Source of the DNA: DATFMP01 sp035266845
Lineage (GTDB): Bacteria > SAR324 > JACQKK01
Assembly (NCBI GenBank): GCA_035266845.1
Contig: DATFMP010000077.1
Coordinates: forward strand, 1 to 64,000
DNA length: 64,000 bases
Reading direction: 5' to 3'
The notes under the pieces: generated by a model
Told to the model about the DNA's origin: nothing
The model's database searches: none
Seen by the model: only the letters and a program-made list of their open reading frames with translations
Translations under genes and position numbers: made by a program
In this document: one piece after another, positions 8,512-17,934 of the stretch
Layout: each line of letters starts with the position of its first letter
Position numbering within the stretch: the stretch's first letter is position 1

Positions 8512-8943
8512 CTAGCCCCCCACGGAGGCGCTGAAGACGATGAGGCGGTCGCCCGTTTGCAAGGCGTGATCCGGATCCGCGGTCACGGCACGGCCATTGA
8601 GGGAGAACCGGTAATGCCCCTCCAACTCGTGGGGCGGGGGCAGCAGACGCTGTACCTTGGGACAAGCGGTGCGCAGCACCTGCAGGGCCTCGCCGATGGT
8701 GGCCGCGTGCAGAGGCAGCGAGCGGCAACCTGCCTTCAGGCGCAGGCCGCCGTACAGTTCCAGGATCACCGCAGGCCGAGCCCCATCGCAGAGCCCCAGG
8801 CGCACCAGAGCCGCGCGGCATTGTTCCGGCGTTTCCAATGGGGTTTCCGCCCCCAGGCGCGCCCGCAGCTCCGCCGACAGGCCCTCAAGGCCGGGCTGGG
8901 GCCGTGGCTCATCGCTGCGGGACTGCGGATGACTCATGGTCAT
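8512..8943 (-). CDS. MoaD/ThiS-like ubiquitin-fold protein with N-terminal extension
   Basis: The last 80 residues form a beta-grasp sulfur-carrier domain ending in VFSASVGG. The C-terminal Gly-Gly is the site adenylated and thiocarboxylated in MoaD and ThiS. A small MoaD-like protein next to an aor gene is a recurrent arrangement and is thought to serve the pterin cofactor of that enzyme. The protein is 143 aa, longer than the usual 80-90. The first 60 residues (LSAELRARLGAETPLETPEQ region) look like an added helical segment. The start is ATG 8943, with ATG 8937 two codons later as the alternative. Confidence 0.75.
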   Translation of the reverse strand: MTMSHPQSRSDEPRPQPGLEGLSAELRARLGAETPLETPEQCRAALVRLGLCDGARPAVILELYGGLRLKAGCRSLPLHAATIGEALQVLRTACPKVQRLLPPPHELEGHYRFSLNGRAVTADPDHALQTGDRLIVFSASVGG

Positions 8944-9056
8944 GGGATAGCGCCCCCCGATGCGCTGCTGGTCATACGTGCTGCGCCCCAGGTTAGTACG
9001 GGTCGCGCCAGGGGGCAATGCCGCGCGTATTGAGCGTTGGGCGTTTGGCAAGTAAC

Positions 9057-10478
9057 CTAACCGGCCGGCGGCTCGGGGAAGAGCGGCGCTTGGCCCGCGC
9101 GCCGGGAGGCGAGCCGCCACCCCAGCACCGCCGTCTCCGCGGCGAATGCGGCGGCCCAGGCCACAATCCCCACAACGGCTCCGTTGACGTGCGCCAGGAA
9201 CAACGTGGAGCTACCGATCAGCACCACCATGGCCAGCCGCGACAGCGCGGAGACGGCCACGGTGCGGGTGCGGCGCGCACTGGCCAGCAGGCCGCGGAAC
9301 AGAGCGGCATAGCCCCAGAACACCGCCACCACGAAGCTGATCATCATGGCCGGTTCGGCGTAGTGGAGCAGATCGCCACGCAGACCCATCACGTCTGCCA
9401 GCACCACGTGGCGCAGGGGCGTTAGGAACACCGCCGCAATGCCGCCCGTGAAGCCCACCACCAGCCAGGTGGTGAATCGAAGCAGCACGCGCACATCGCT
9501 GGTGGTGCGGGCCAGGGTCTGCGCCGTCTGCACCAGATTGCGCAGGGGGCTCAGCAGCACGTTGGCCAAGCCCTGCACCACGCCGAAGGACGCCAAGGCT
9601 AACTCCGCGCGCGCAAGACGGCCCAGAAAGATGTTGATGGTCATGACCACCCCCATCTCCGTGGACTGGCTCACCATCAGCGGCCAGGCGAAGCGCCACA
9701 TCTCCCCGTAGCGCACGCGCTCGCCCGCATCCACCGGAAGCCTTCGGAGAAATCCCCATGCCGCCCACCACGCGAAGCCCGTCTCCACCACCATGCAGCT
9801 CACCAGCGCCGCGGCTCCTGCGGCCGCCCCCTGAAGCACCCGGGGCAGCAGCACCAGCGAGACCCCCAGCGAGAGCAGCCGCAGCAGCGTGCTGAACGTG
9901 ATCCAGATCGTGCGCCGGTTGATCATGATGAGGGCAAAGGCCAGCGCCCGAAACATCAGCACCGGCGCGCTGAGCGAGAAATAGAACGTGGCCAGTTGCG
10001 CCTGCGCGACCACCGCCGGGCTCCCGCCGAAGATGCCCCCATAGATCCACGCGCCCAGCGGCGTCCAGGCCACTGCCTGTGTGAGGAGCACGGGCGGCCC
10101 CACGATCAGGCAGAAGAAGCCCAGCAGGTGCCGAACGGAGCGCTGATCCCGCAGATAGGAGATGGACAGCAGCGTGTTCACTTCCGTGGAACTTGTCAGC
10201 GTGTAGTAGAACGCAAACGAGATCGAAAACGCCGCCAGCGTCAGTTCCGGATCCGTCAGCCGCGCCAGAAAGGCGTGGATGATGGACTTGGAGATCATGT
10301 TCAGCCCCGTCATGAAGATGAGCGGGAAGAAGAACGTGGCCGCGTCAACCAGCGCGATGGCGCGCAGCGTGCGGGCGTGCTCCGCGGCCTGCGGCGAGGA
10401 TGACGGGTCGGGTGGCACCATGGACGGCATGGAGGGCGGCGCGGGTGACGGGTGGCGACCCCACCGCGCGGAAGGCAC
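9057..10478 (-). CDS. Multidrug/oligosaccharidyl-lipid/ANK-like membrane transporter
   Basis: A 473-residue protein with about 12-14 hydrophobic segments and no soluble domain. The first helix region (FFPLIFMTGLNMISKSIIHAFLARL), the repeat-like half at residues 240-450 and the LLSPLRNLVQTAQTLAR loop fit the MOP flippase superfamily (MATE, polysaccharide flippases, progressive-ankylosis proteins). I find it closest to bacterial ANK-like members but cannot separate the branches by eye. The GTG at 10478 has GAGGGAAG about 8-9 bases upstream. ATGs at 10430 and 10421 are alternative starts. It is monocistronic by spacing. Confidence 0.7.
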   Translation of the reverse strand: MPSARWGRHPSPAPPSMPSMVPPDPSSSPQAAEHARTLRAIALVDAATFFFPLIFMTGLNMISKSIIHAFLARLTDPELTLAAFSISFAFYYTLTSSTEVNTLLSISYLRDQRSVRHLLGFFCLIVGPPVLLTQAVAWTPLGAWIYGGIFGGSPAVVAQAQLATFYFSLSAPVLMFRALAFALIMINRRTIWITFSTLLRLLSLGVSLVLLPRVLQGAAAGAAALVSCMVVETGFAWWAAWGFLRRLPVDAGERVRYGEMWRFAWPLMVSQSTEMGVVMTINIFLGRLARAELALASFGVVQGLANVLLSPLRNLVQTAQTLARTTSDVRVLLRFTTWLVVGFTGGIAAVFLTPLRHVVLADVMGLRGDLLHYAEPAMMISFVVAVFWGYAALFRGLLASARRTRTVAVSALSRLAMVVLIGSSTLFLAHVNGAVVGIVAWAAAFAAETAVLGWRLASRRAGQAPLFPEPPAG

Positions 10479-10592
10479 AATGGGGACTTCCCTCGTATCG
10501 CGAGCGGCAGGGCCTTGGCAATTGCGGCCGTCGGCCCGGCTGGGACCTGGTGTTGGCTGGCAGTGACCCGCTCCGGCCGAATCGGGCGGGGG

Positions 10593-11498
10593 CTATTCCG
10601 CGAGGCGGTAGATTCGCACGGCGTTGTCGTGAAACAGCGCACGTTGTTCGGCCTCGGGTCGCTTGGCCACGATCGCGCCAAACCCGGTGAAGATCGTATC
10701 GAAGCTGGCCACCAGACTGTCCACCGGGAAGTTGCTGGCGAACATGCAGCGGGCAACCCCGAAGATTGCGATGGCATCGCGCACGATGGGGCCATTGGCC
10801 TCCACCGTCCAGGGCTGCCCGGGCTGCCCCAGGCCGGAGATCTTCAGCGCCACGTTGGGCTGCGCGGCCAGGGTCTCCAAGGCGAGCCGCCACGCGGCCA
10901 GACCCTCTGCGCTGCGGTCCGCGGGCAGCCCGGTGTGGTTGAGGATCATCTGCGTGCCCGGGAAGTCGCGCGCCAGTTCTGCCGCAGCCTTCAGGTGCCA
11001 CCAGGGCGTCTGCAGGTCGAAGCTCAGGCCGTGGCGCTCCAGCAGGGCATAGCCCGCACGCCAGCGCGGATCGTCCATGGAGCCCGGAGCCCCGCGCCGG
11101 GCGTCCCCGGTCGTGCGCGCGGCGACGGGTTTGTGGCGCACGCCCCGCACGATGCGAAACCCGGCCTGCCCCGCCAGCACCTCCGCGACGTCGTCGCGGT
11201 CCAGCCACGCCTGCGCCACGACGGCGCTCGGCAGTCCCTCCGCCTCGGCCAGCGCGGTGACCCAGCGCGTCTCGCCCAGCGGATCGCGTGAATCCCACTC
11301 GGCCTCCACGTAGACCGAGCACACGATCCGGTGGCCCGCGCTGTCGCGGCGATAGTCCGCCGGCAGGTAGGGCCGGCGCAGCGCGCGGTAGTCCCCGTAG
11401 CGGAAGGCGATGGGTGGTTCGTCGCAGAGCCAGGGATGGTAGTTGCGGCGCGGATCCCAGAAGTGCTGGTGCGCGTCGCAGATGGGCAGGTCAACCAT
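10593..11498 (-). CDS. Amidohydrolase family 2 (TIM-barrel) protein
   Basis: A 301-residue metal-dependent hydrolase of the amidohydrolase_2 family, related to lactonases such as L-fuconolactonase and to gamma-resorcylate decarboxylase-like enzymes. The first strand carries DAHQHFWDP, which supplies two metal ligands. A later ILNHTGLP supplies a histidine, and FASNFPVDS is the C-terminal active-site segment. The start at ATG 11498 places the DAHQHFW motif at residue 8, as usual for the family. It reads in the same direction as the enoyl-CoA hydratase 47 bp upstream, so co-transcription is possible. The substrate is unknown. Confidence 0.85.
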   Translation of the reverse strand: MVDLPICDAHQHFWDPRRNYHPWLCDEPPIAFRYGDYRALRRPYLPADYRRDSAGHRIVCSVYVEAEWDSRDPLGETRWVTALAEAEGLPSAVVAQAWLDRDDVAEVLAGQAGFRIVRGVRHKPVAARTTGDARRGAPGSMDDPRWRAGYALLERHGLSFDLQTPWWHLKAAAELARDFPGTQMILNHTGLPADRSAEGLAAWRLALETLAAQPNVALKISGLGQPGQPWTVEANGPIVRDAIAIFGVARCMFASNFPVDSLVASFDTIFTGFGAIVAKRPEAEQRALFHDNAVRIYRLAE

Positions 11499-11545
11499 GG
11501 GGGGGACGCCGCGACGCGCGGGCGCCGCGACACCGGCACTGCCGG

Positions 11546-12340
11546 CTAGCGGCCCTTGAATTGCGGCTTGCGCTTCTCCATGAAGGCGCGCCGGCCCTCC
11601 ACGTAGTCTTCGCTGGTGAAGCAGGCGGAGACCAGCGCCTCGGAGCGCTCCAGGTCCCGCTCTTCCGGGTCTTTGAGAAGCTCGTTGACCGTGGCCTTCA
11701 CGGCGCGAATGGTGAGCGGCGCGTTGCCGGCGATGGTGCCCGCGTACTCGCGCACGTAGCCCTCCAACTGCTCTTCGGGCAGCACGCGATTGACCCATCC
11801 CATCGTCAGGGCCTCCTCTGCGGAGAACTGGCGCGCTGTGTAGAAGATCTCCTTGACGAAGGCGGGATTGACCACGCTCATCAGCTTGCGGATGCCGTGG
11901 GCCCGATAGCCCACGCCCAGTTTGGCGGCCGGCACGGCGAAGCGGGACTTCTCGGAGACGATGCGCAGGTCACAGCTCATCGCCAGGGAGACGCCCCCGC
12001 CCATGCAGTAGCCGTTGATCATGGCAATGGTGGGCTTGCTCGTCTCGTAGATGGACTTGGACGCTTGCTCCGTGGTGCGATCCCAGAACGCGGTGTCCTC
12101 GGCCGAGGCGCGCTGCTTTTCGAACGTGGAGATGTCCGCGCCGGAGACGAAGGCCTTGTCGCCCGCGCCCCGCAACACGATTACGCGCACCTCGTCGTCC
12201 TGCTCGTACGCCTCCATCACCTCCGCGGTCGCCTGGTACATCTCCAGCGACATGGCGTTGTGGCGGGCGGGGTTGTTGAAGATCAACCAGCCGATCGCGC
12301 CTTCCTTTTCGGCGATCAATTTTTCCGTCGACGTCTTCAT
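11546..12340 (-). CDS. Enoyl-CoA hydratase/isomerase family protein
   Basis: A 264-residue crotonase-fold protein. The oxyanion-hole segments are visible as AFVSGADISTFE and GYCMGGGVSLAMSCDLRI. The usual second catalytic glutamate position reads AKLGVGYRAHGIRKL rather than the common PExxLG, so the activity may differ from simple hydration (isomerase or another CoA reaction). The ATG at 12340 is preceded by GGAG. With the acyl-CoA dehydrogenase at 2603 it points to acyl-CoA catabolism, though the two are not in one operon. Confidence 0.88.
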   Translation of the reverse strand: MKTSTEKLIAEKEGAIGWLIFNNPARHNAMSLEMYQATAEVMEAYEQDDEVRVIVLRGAGDKAFVSGADISTFEKQRASAEDTAFWDRTTEQASKSIYETSKPTIAMINGYCMGGGVSLAMSCDLRIVSEKSRFAVPAAKLGVGYRAHGIRKLMSVVNPAFVKEIFYTARQFSAEEALTMGWVNRVLPEEQLEGYVREYAGTIAGNAPLTIRAVKATVNELLKDPEERDLERSEALVSACFTSEDYVEGRRAFMEKRKPQFKGR

Positions 12341-12675
12341 GCGGCTCCTGGGGTGGTATGAAGCGGCCCACGAAGGGGCCTCGGCATATCGCCCACTATA
12401 GGCGCGCCGCGCTCCGCTTGGCAACGGCATGGCGACGCGCGCTTCGTCGCCACGGCGGCCACCGGCGAGCGCCTGGGGCAGCGTCGCAACCACGCAGGGC
12501 ACGCCGGCAGTGCACGTGTGTGCCGCCCCATCAATACGGGCTTTGCGCCACCGCCAGGGCTGTGATAAGCCGAGGGTCCGCGAGACAGGGGGGCGGCGGC
12601 GGCGTGGGGCCGCAGCCAAATAGATGCGCTCTCGCGATTCTGCGGTTCGATGCTTCGACAACAGAGGGGAACATC
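12341..12675. other. Intergenic region between divergent genes
   Basis: This 335-bp stretch lies between the enoyl-CoA hydratase (minus) and the Fbp-type binding protein (plus), so it must hold both promoters. I find no strong -35/-10 pair. A perfect 7-bp hairpin is present at 12431-12451 (GGCGACG, 7-nt loop, CGTCGCC). Open frames here are not convincing as genes. Confidence 0.4.
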
Positions 12676-13719
12676 ATGCGTGCCACGTTGCTGAAAGCAG
12701 TGGCCTGCTTGGCGCTGGCCATGCTTGTGTCCGCGCCGGTATGGGCCGATATGGCGCCCTGGGAAAAGCAACTCTACGAGGCGGCGAAGAAGGAGAAGGA
12801 ATTCACCGTCTACACGGCCCACTACAACTCGGAAGAAGCCGCCGCCATCTGCGCCGGTTACGACAAGAAGTACCCCGGCGTCCACTGCAACTTCATTCGC
12901 ACCACGGCCCAGGTGGCCTATCAACGCCTGGCGCAGGACATGAAGGCTGGCTTGGCGGTGGCCTCCGTGATCAGTTCTACGGACCTGAGCCACTACCCGA
13001 AGATGAAGCAAGCGGGTTGGCTGATGAAGTACCGGCCGCACAGCCTGACCAATATGATCGATGCCTTCAAGCCATACAACGATCCCGACGACTACTACTT
13101 CGTGACGGCAGCCGGGCTGGTGCTGATCAACTACAACTCCGATCTGGTCTCCGAGGCGGACGCGCCCAAGAAGTGGACCGATCTGCTCGACCCGAAGTGG
13201 AAGAACAAGGTCGCGATCGGCCACCCGGGCTTCTCGGGCTACGTGGGCACGTGGGTCGTGCTGATGCGCAAGATGTACGGCTGGGACTACTTCACGAAGC
13301 TGGAGAAGAACAAGCCGCAGATTGGCCGTTCCATCAACGACACGGTGACCATGCTCAACGCCAAGGAGCGCTGGGTCGGCGCCGGGCCCTCCGCCACCAC
13401 CCTGCGCAGCAAGGACAAGGGCAATCCGTTGGGCGTGATCTATCCCGAGGATGGCACGCTGTTGATGATCTCGCCGTCGGGCGTGCTCAAGAATGCGCCC
13501 GCCCCGAACGCCGGCAAGCTCTACATCGAGTTCCTGATGAACAAGGAAGCCGCGGAAATCGAGGTCAAGCAGCGCGGTGAATCCATCGTGAAGGGGGTCA
13601 AGCCACTGCCCGGGGCTCGCTCGCTCGAGCACGTGAAGACCGTGCGCCCCTCCCTGGAGGAAATCCAGAAGGGCATCCCTGAAGTGAAAGAGCTGTTCCG
13701 CGATACGTTCGGTATCTGA
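12676..13719 (+). CDS. ABC transporter periplasmic substrate-binding protein, FbpA-like
   Basis: A 347-residue exported binding protein. The Sec signal is clear (MRATLLKAVACLALAML, then VSAPVWADM, cleavage near residue 25). The mature part starts WEKQLYEAAKKEKEFTVYT, the standard opening of the Fe(III)/thiamine/2-aminoethylphosphonate family of type 2 binding proteins. A hinge-like GLVLINYNSD and WTDLLDPKWKNKVAI follow. The start has GAGGGGAA upstream. It is the first gene of the importer completed by the permease and ATPase downstream. Iron is the default guess, but the family also carries organic ligands, and the ligand residues cannot be confirmed by eye. Confidence 0.85.
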   Translation: MRATLLKAVACLALAMLVSAPVWADMAPWEKQLYEAAKKEKEFTVYTAHYNSEEAAAICAGYDKKYPGVHCNFIRTTAQVAYQRLAQDMKAGLAVASVISSTDLSHYPKMKQAGWLMKYRPHSLTNMIDAFKPYNDPDDYYFVTAAGLVLINYNSDLVSEADAPKKWTDLLDPKWKNKVAIGHPGFSGYVGTWVVLMRKMYGWDYFTKLEKNKPQIGRSINDTVTMLNAKERWVGAGPSATTLRSKDKGNPLGVIYPEDGTLLMISPSGVLKNAPAPNAGKLYIEFLMNKEAAEIEVKQRGESIVKGVKPLPGARSLEHVKTVRPSLEEIQKGIPEVKELFRDTFGI

Positions 13720-13738
13720 TCCACGCTGCGGTTCTGGA

Positions 13739-13770
13739 CCCGGCCCGTGCGCGCTTGCGTTCGGGCCGGG
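13739..13770 (+). terminator. GC hairpin between binding protein and permease genes
   Basis: CCCGGCCCG (13739-13747) and CGGGCCGGG (13762-13770) pair perfectly over 9 bp around a 14-nt loop. The hairpin starts 20 bp after the binding-protein stop, with no U-run following. It most likely protects the upstream mRNA or partly terminates, giving more binding protein than permease. Confidence 0.6.
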
Positions 13771-13857
13771 CCACGCCCTTATGGGGTGCGGCACCGCGCG
13801 CCTGCCGGCGCACATCCGGGCCGTGCCTGAACGAGGAACCTGCACGCAGGGGATCAG

Positions 13858-15600
13858 ATGACCGACGCCACATCGGGCAAGGCCGCCGCGGGTGGAAACT
13901 CGGCCTTCGGGCAGTGGTGGCGGAACCTGGACAAGTCCGTCATCGTGTGGGTGCTGATCATCGGGGTGCTGTTGTTCCTGGTGGTCAATCCACTGGCCCG
14001 ACTGTTCCTGGTGAGCTTCCAGCACCAGGACAGCGGGACGTTTACCCTCGCGAACTACATCTACGCCTATAGCCGCTGGCGCTACCTGCAGGCGCTGGGC
14101 AATTCCCTCACGCTGGGAATCTCAACGGCCGTGCTTTGCACGGCGTTCGGGGTGCCCATGGCCTGGGCGGTTTCCCGCACGGACATGCCCGCCAAGGGGC
14201 TGGTGTGGGTGTCCATCCTGGGCACCTTCATCGTGCCGTCGTACCTGGGCGCGGTGGCGTGGATCCTGTTGGCCGGCCCCAACGCGGGCTGGCTCAACCG
14301 CATCTTCATGGCCCTAACGGGCGTGGAGCGCGGGCCCTTCAACGTCTACAGCATGCCGGGGCTGGTGGTAGTGATCGCCTGCTACTCCTTCCCGTACATG
14401 TTCGTGTTCACCAAGTCGGCGCTGGACCTGGTCTCCTCCGAGATGGAGGACGCGGCAAACATCCTGGGGGCAGGCATCTGGCGCACCACCTTCCGCGTCA
14501 CGCTGCCGCTGGCCACGCCCGCGATCCTGGGCGCGTTCATCATCAGCTTCCTGGAAGCCATCGCCCTGTTTGGAACGCCGGCGTTGCTGGCACTGCCGGC
14601 GCGCTTCCAGGTCGTGACGACGCAGCTCTGGCAGTTCTTCGAATTCCCACCCAAGGTCGGCGTCGCCGCGGCCTATGCCATGCCGCTGCTGCTGATCACG
14701 ATGGGCCTGTTCTGGCTGCAACGGCGCCTGCTGGCCCGCAAGGGCTACGTGGCCCTGACGGGCAAGGGCGGTGAGCGCCGACCCGTGCCGCTGGGCCGCT
14801 GGCGCTGGCCGATGCTGGGCTATTGCCTGTTCGTGTGCTCGCTGTCGGTGTACATGCCCGCCGTCGTGCTGCTGCAGGCGGCTTTTGCCAAGGCCTGGGG
14901 GCGCGGGTTCTCGCTGGATAATCTCACGTTGGCCAACCTGAAGTGGGTGCTCGTGGACCAGACCCAGACCCAGGAGGCCATCTACAACACGTTCCTGTTC
15001 GCCGGTTCCGCCGCGCTGATCGCGCTCTCGCTGGCCCTGTGCATCGCCTACATCGTGAACCGACAGCTCGTGCGCTTCGGCAATGTGCTGGCGTTCCTCG
15101 CCATGGCGCCCTTCGTCATTCCGGGCATCGTGCTGGCGCTGGGGTTCTACGCCGCCTACACCAACCCGCCGCTGATGCTCTACGGCACGGCGTGGATCCT
15201 GATCCTGGCGTTCGCAACGCGCTTTCTGCCCATCGCCTATGCCAACAGTCACGCCGCCATCCGTTCGGTGAATCCGGAACTGGAGGATGCCGTGCGCATC
15301 CTAGGCGGCAGTCGCCTTACGGCCATTCGCCGCGTGGTCGCGCCGCTGCTAAAGCGGGGTCTGGCCGGAGGCTTCATCCTGGTGTTCATCCCGGCCACAC
15401 GCGAGCTGAGCTCGGCCATCTTCCTGTATTCCATCAAAACGCAGGTGCTCTCCGTGCTGCTGTTCGACAAGAGCGACGAGGGTAACTTCGAGATCCTCGC
15501 GGCAATCGGGCTGGTGCTGGTGGTCATCACGGTCATCACCGTGCTGATCGGCTTCCGCCTGCTGGGCCGCGACTTCATGCTGCGGAGGACAACGGCATGA
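13858..15600 (+). CDS. ABC transporter permease, FbpB-like (fused double permease)
   Basis: A 580-residue membrane protein with about twelve helices. It is a fusion of two BinA/FbpB-type permease halves. Each half carries the EAA loop that contacts the ATPase: MEDAANILGAGIWRTTFRVTLP around residue 197 and LEDAVRILGGSRLTAIRRVVAP around residue 477. This is the usual form of FbpB-type iron and related permeases. It overlaps the ATPase gene by four bases (ATGA at 15597). It is the second gene of the importer operon. Confidence 0.9.
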   Translation: MTDATSGKAAAGGNSAFGQWWRNLDKSVIVWVLIIGVLLFLVVNPLARLFLVSFQHQDSGTFTLANYIYAYSRWRYLQALGNSLTLGISTAVLCTAFGVPMAWAVSRTDMPAKGLVWVSILGTFIVPSYLGAVAWILLAGPNAGWLNRIFMALTGVERGPFNVYSMPGLVVVIACYSFPYMFVFTKSALDLVSSEMEDAANILGAGIWRTTFRVTLPLATPAILGAFIISFLEAIALFGTPALLALPARFQVVTTQLWQFFEFPPKVGVAAAYAMPLLLITMGLFWLQRRLLARKGYVALTGKGGERRPVPLGRWRWPMLGYCLFVCSLSVYMPAVVLLQAAFAKAWGRGFSLDNLTLANLKWVLVDQTQTQEAIYNTFLFAGSAALIALSLALCIAYIVNRQLVRFGNVLAFLAMAPFVIPGIVLALGFYAAYTNPPLMLYGTAWILILAFATRFLPIAYANSHAAIRSVNPELEDAVRILGGSRLTAIRRVVAPLLKRGLAGGFILVFIPATRELSSAIFLYSIKTQVLSVLLFDKSDEGNFEILAAIGLVLVVITVITVLIGFRLLGRDFMLRRTTA

Positions 15601-16667
15601 GCAAACTGGCCCTGCACAATGTGACCAAGCGCTTCGGCGAATACTCGGCGGTCAAGGACTTCAACCTGGAATTGCGGGAAGGCGAGTTCGTGTCGCTGCT
15701 GGGCCCGTCAGGCTGTGGCAAGACGACCACGCTGCGCATGATCGCCGGCTTCATCAATCCCTCGTCCGGCACGATCGAAGTGGATGGCGGCGTGATCTCC
15801 TCGCCCACGTCCTCCCTGCCGCCGGAGAAGCGCAGCATGTCCATGATCTTCCAGAGCTACGCGATCTGGCCGAACATGACGGTGTACGAGAACGTCGCCT
15901 TCGGCCTCAAGATCCGCCGGCTCGCCGCCGCGGAGATTCGCCGCAAGGTGGAGCAGATCTTGGAGGTCGTGCAGTTGGGGCACCTCAAGGACCGCTACCC
16001 GGCTGAGTTGTCCGGCGGGCAGCAGCAGCGCGTGGCGTTGGCCCGCGCTGTGGTGGTGCAGCCGGCGGTGCTGCTGCTGGATGAGCCGCTCTCGAACCTG
16101 GACGCGAACCTGCGCGAGGAAATGCGATACGAAATCCGGCGTCTGCACGATGAGATCAAGATCACCACGGTCTACGTGACCCATGACCAAGCCGAGGCCA
16201 TGGTGACCTCGGACCGCATCGCCGTGATGAACCTGGGCCGCATCGAGCAGATTGATGACCCCTTTACCCTGTACGCCCGGCCCCGCACCCGGTTCGTGGC
16301 CGGCTTCATCGGCCGCACCAACTTCATCGATGGCGAGGTGCGCGGCGAGCGGGTGGAGTTCGACCACTTCGGGATAGACCTGTCGCGGTTCGAGGAGAGC
16401 GCCGGCCTACAGGGCAGCGTCTCCTTCTCTCTGCGCCCGCAGAGCATCCAGCTCCACCGGCACAGCCCCTCCGACGGCAATGGCGACGTGGTGCTGCCGG
16501 GGCGGGTCACGCAGCGCGCTTATCTGGGCGAGCACTGGGACTATGCCGTGACCCCTCGCGACAGCGCACTCTCGCTGCGCGTCACCGCGAGACCCCACGA
16601 GGTATTCAAACTCGACGAGGAGGTGTGGCTGGAGCTGGACCCGCACCAGATGTCCCATATCCGTTAG
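15597..16667 (+). CDS. ABC transporter ATP-binding protein, FbpC-like
   Basis: A 356-residue importer ATPase with Walker A GPSGCGKTT, Q-loop FQSYAIWPNMTV, signature LSGGQQQRVALARA, Walker B VLLLDEPLSNLD and H-loop VTHDQAEA. The last 120 residues form the TOBE-type regulatory domain usual for FbpC/PotA/UgpC ATPases. Translation is coupled to the permease by a 4-bp overlap. The operon makes a complete importer. A strong convergent hairpin follows the stop. Confidence 0.92.
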   Translation: MSKLALHNVTKRFGEYSAVKDFNLELREGEFVSLLGPSGCGKTTTLRMIAGFINPSSGTIEVDGGVISSPTSSLPPEKRSMSMIFQSYAIWPNMTVYENVAFGLKIRRLAAAEIRRKVEQILEVVQLGHLKDRYPAELSGGQQQRVALARAVVVQPAVLLLDEPLSNLDANLREEMRYEIRRLHDEIKITTVYVTHDQAEAMVTSDRIAVMNLGRIEQIDDPFTLYARPRTRFVAGFIGRTNFIDGEVRGERVEFDHFGIDLSRFEESAGLQGSVSFSLRPQSIQLHRHSPSDGNGDVVLPGRVTQRAYLGEHWDYAVTPRDSALSLRVTARPHEVFKLDEEVWLELDPHQMSHIR

Positions 16668-16680
16668 GCTGGGCCCACGT

Positions 16681-16712
16681 CGGAGCCGCTCCCCCGGGGC
16701 GGGGCGGCTCCG
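16681..16712. terminator. Bidirectional terminator-like hairpin
   Basis: CGGAGCCGC (16681-16689) pairs perfectly with GCGGCTCCG (16704-16712) around a 14-nt loop. It lies between two converging genes, 14 bp after the fbpC-like stop and 5 bp from the stop of the trans-sulfuration gene. There is no T-run. It probably serves both directions. Confidence 0.6.
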
Positions 16713-16716
16713 GTGT

Positions 16717-17775
16717 TCACCCGCGCAGCCCCTGCTCCAGATCCGCGATGAGGTCTTCCGCGGCCTCCAGCCCGACGGAGAGCCGCAGCAGGCCCTCCGG
16801 CGCGTTGGGGTCGTGCTGCCGGCGCCACTCGATGAGGGATTCCACGCCGCCCAGCGACGTTGCGTTGCGGAACAGCCGCAAGCGGTCCGGCAGGGCCTGC
16901 GCAGCCTCGGCGCTGTCCAGTTCGATGGAGAGCACGCCTCCGGGGCCGTGCATCTGTTCCGTGGCCACCTTGTACCCCGGGTGCGAGGCCAGCGAGGGAT
17001 GCCACACACGTGGCACGCGGCCCTCCAGCCACGCCGCGAGCCGCGTGGCGCTCGCGCTCTGCCGCTCCACGCGCAGGGCCAGCGTGCGCAGGGAGCGCAG
17101 CGTGAGCCACACCTCCAGGGCACCCGGCACGGAGCCCAGCACGGTACGCTCGGCGCGCAGCTTGTCGGCCTGCTCCGCCGTCGGGGCCACCAGCACGCCA
17201 CCCAGCGCGTCGGAGTGCCCGCTGAGGAACTTCGTGGTGCTGTGCATCACCAGATCGGCCCCCAGCGCCAGCGGCTGTTGCAGGATGGGCGTGGCGAAGG
17301 TGCTGTCCACCACCACCTTGGCGCCCGCATCGTGGGCGCGGCGGGCATGGGCGGCGATGTCCTCGATCTCGCAGGTGGGATTCTTCGGCGTCTCCAGCCA
17401 GATCACGTCCCCCGCCTGCGGAGCGGTCTCCAGTCCCATCACCTCCACGCCGTCCTCGTGCAGGCGCTCCAGCACCAGGTGCGTCCCGTGGTACCCGCGA
17501 TCAATGGCCACGCGCCGGGGCCGCAGGTGCCGCAGAGCGGCATAGACCGCCGCCAGCCCGGAGGCATAGGTCACCGCATGGCCGCCTTCGAGCGCCCCCA
17601 GCACGACCTCCAAGCGCCTCCGCGTGGCCGTATCGTTGCGTCCGTAGACCAGCGCCTCATCATTGCCGGCGCGGTAGGTGGTGGCGAGGTGCAGCGGCGG
17701 CGAGACGTCCGGCGTGGACTCCGTGTCGTCGTCTGCGTGCAACGCCAGCGTGGCGGGCTGTGGTCGGTCGCTCAT
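16717..17775 (-). CDS. Cys/Met metabolism PLP-dependent enzyme
   Basis: A 352-residue trans-sulfuration-family enzyme (cystathionine gamma-synthase, gamma- or beta-lyase type). The PLP lysine is K182 in HSTTKFLSGHSD. Other family segments are YASGLAAVYAAL, WLETPKNPTCEI and VVVDSTFATP. It is shorter than the usual 380-400 residues, mainly at the N-terminus, where the SRxxNPT-type motif reads VYGRNDTATRRRLE. Reaction specificity within the family cannot be set from sequence. It lies downstream of the selenoprotein methyltransferase on the same strand, 159 bp away. Confidence 0.88.
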   Translation of the reverse strand: MSDRPQPATLALHADDDTESTPDVSPPLHLATTYRAGNDEALVYGRNDTATRRRLEVVLGALEGGHAVTYASGLAAVYAALRHLRPRRVAIDRGYHGTHLVLERLHEDGVEVMGLETAPQAGDVIWLETPKNPTCEIEDIAAHARRAHDAGAKVVVDSTFATPILQQPLALGADLVMHSTTKFLSGHSDALGGVLVAPTAEQADKLRAERTVLGSVPGALEVWLTLRSLRTLALRVERQSASATRLAAWLEGRVPRVWHPSLASHPGYKVATEQMHGPGGVLSIELDSAEAAQALPDRLRLFRNATSLGGVESLIEWRRQHDPNAPEGLLRLSVGLEAAEDLIADLEQGLRG

Positions 17776-17934
17776 TCGTGCGTCCTTCGTGAAGCGCTGT
17801 GAGTGGCGGGTGTGCCGGTGGGGCCAGCGGCGCGGTCGGCCCCATCATGCGGCGGAGCTGCGCGTGGCGCAAGGGACGGCCGCCGTGTGGCACGCGGCCC
17901 CGCGCTCCCGTCCCTGGCACTGCCGGTGCGTGAA

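Noticed and set aside
12640..12660. GCGGTTCGATGC as a possible tRNA T-arm
   Set aside because: No acceptor, D or anticodon stems can be drawn around it.
17873..17914. GGGACGG...CCGTCCC as a terminator after the selenoprotein gene
   Set aside because: The 28-nt loop makes the 7-bp stem weak, and there is no U-run.
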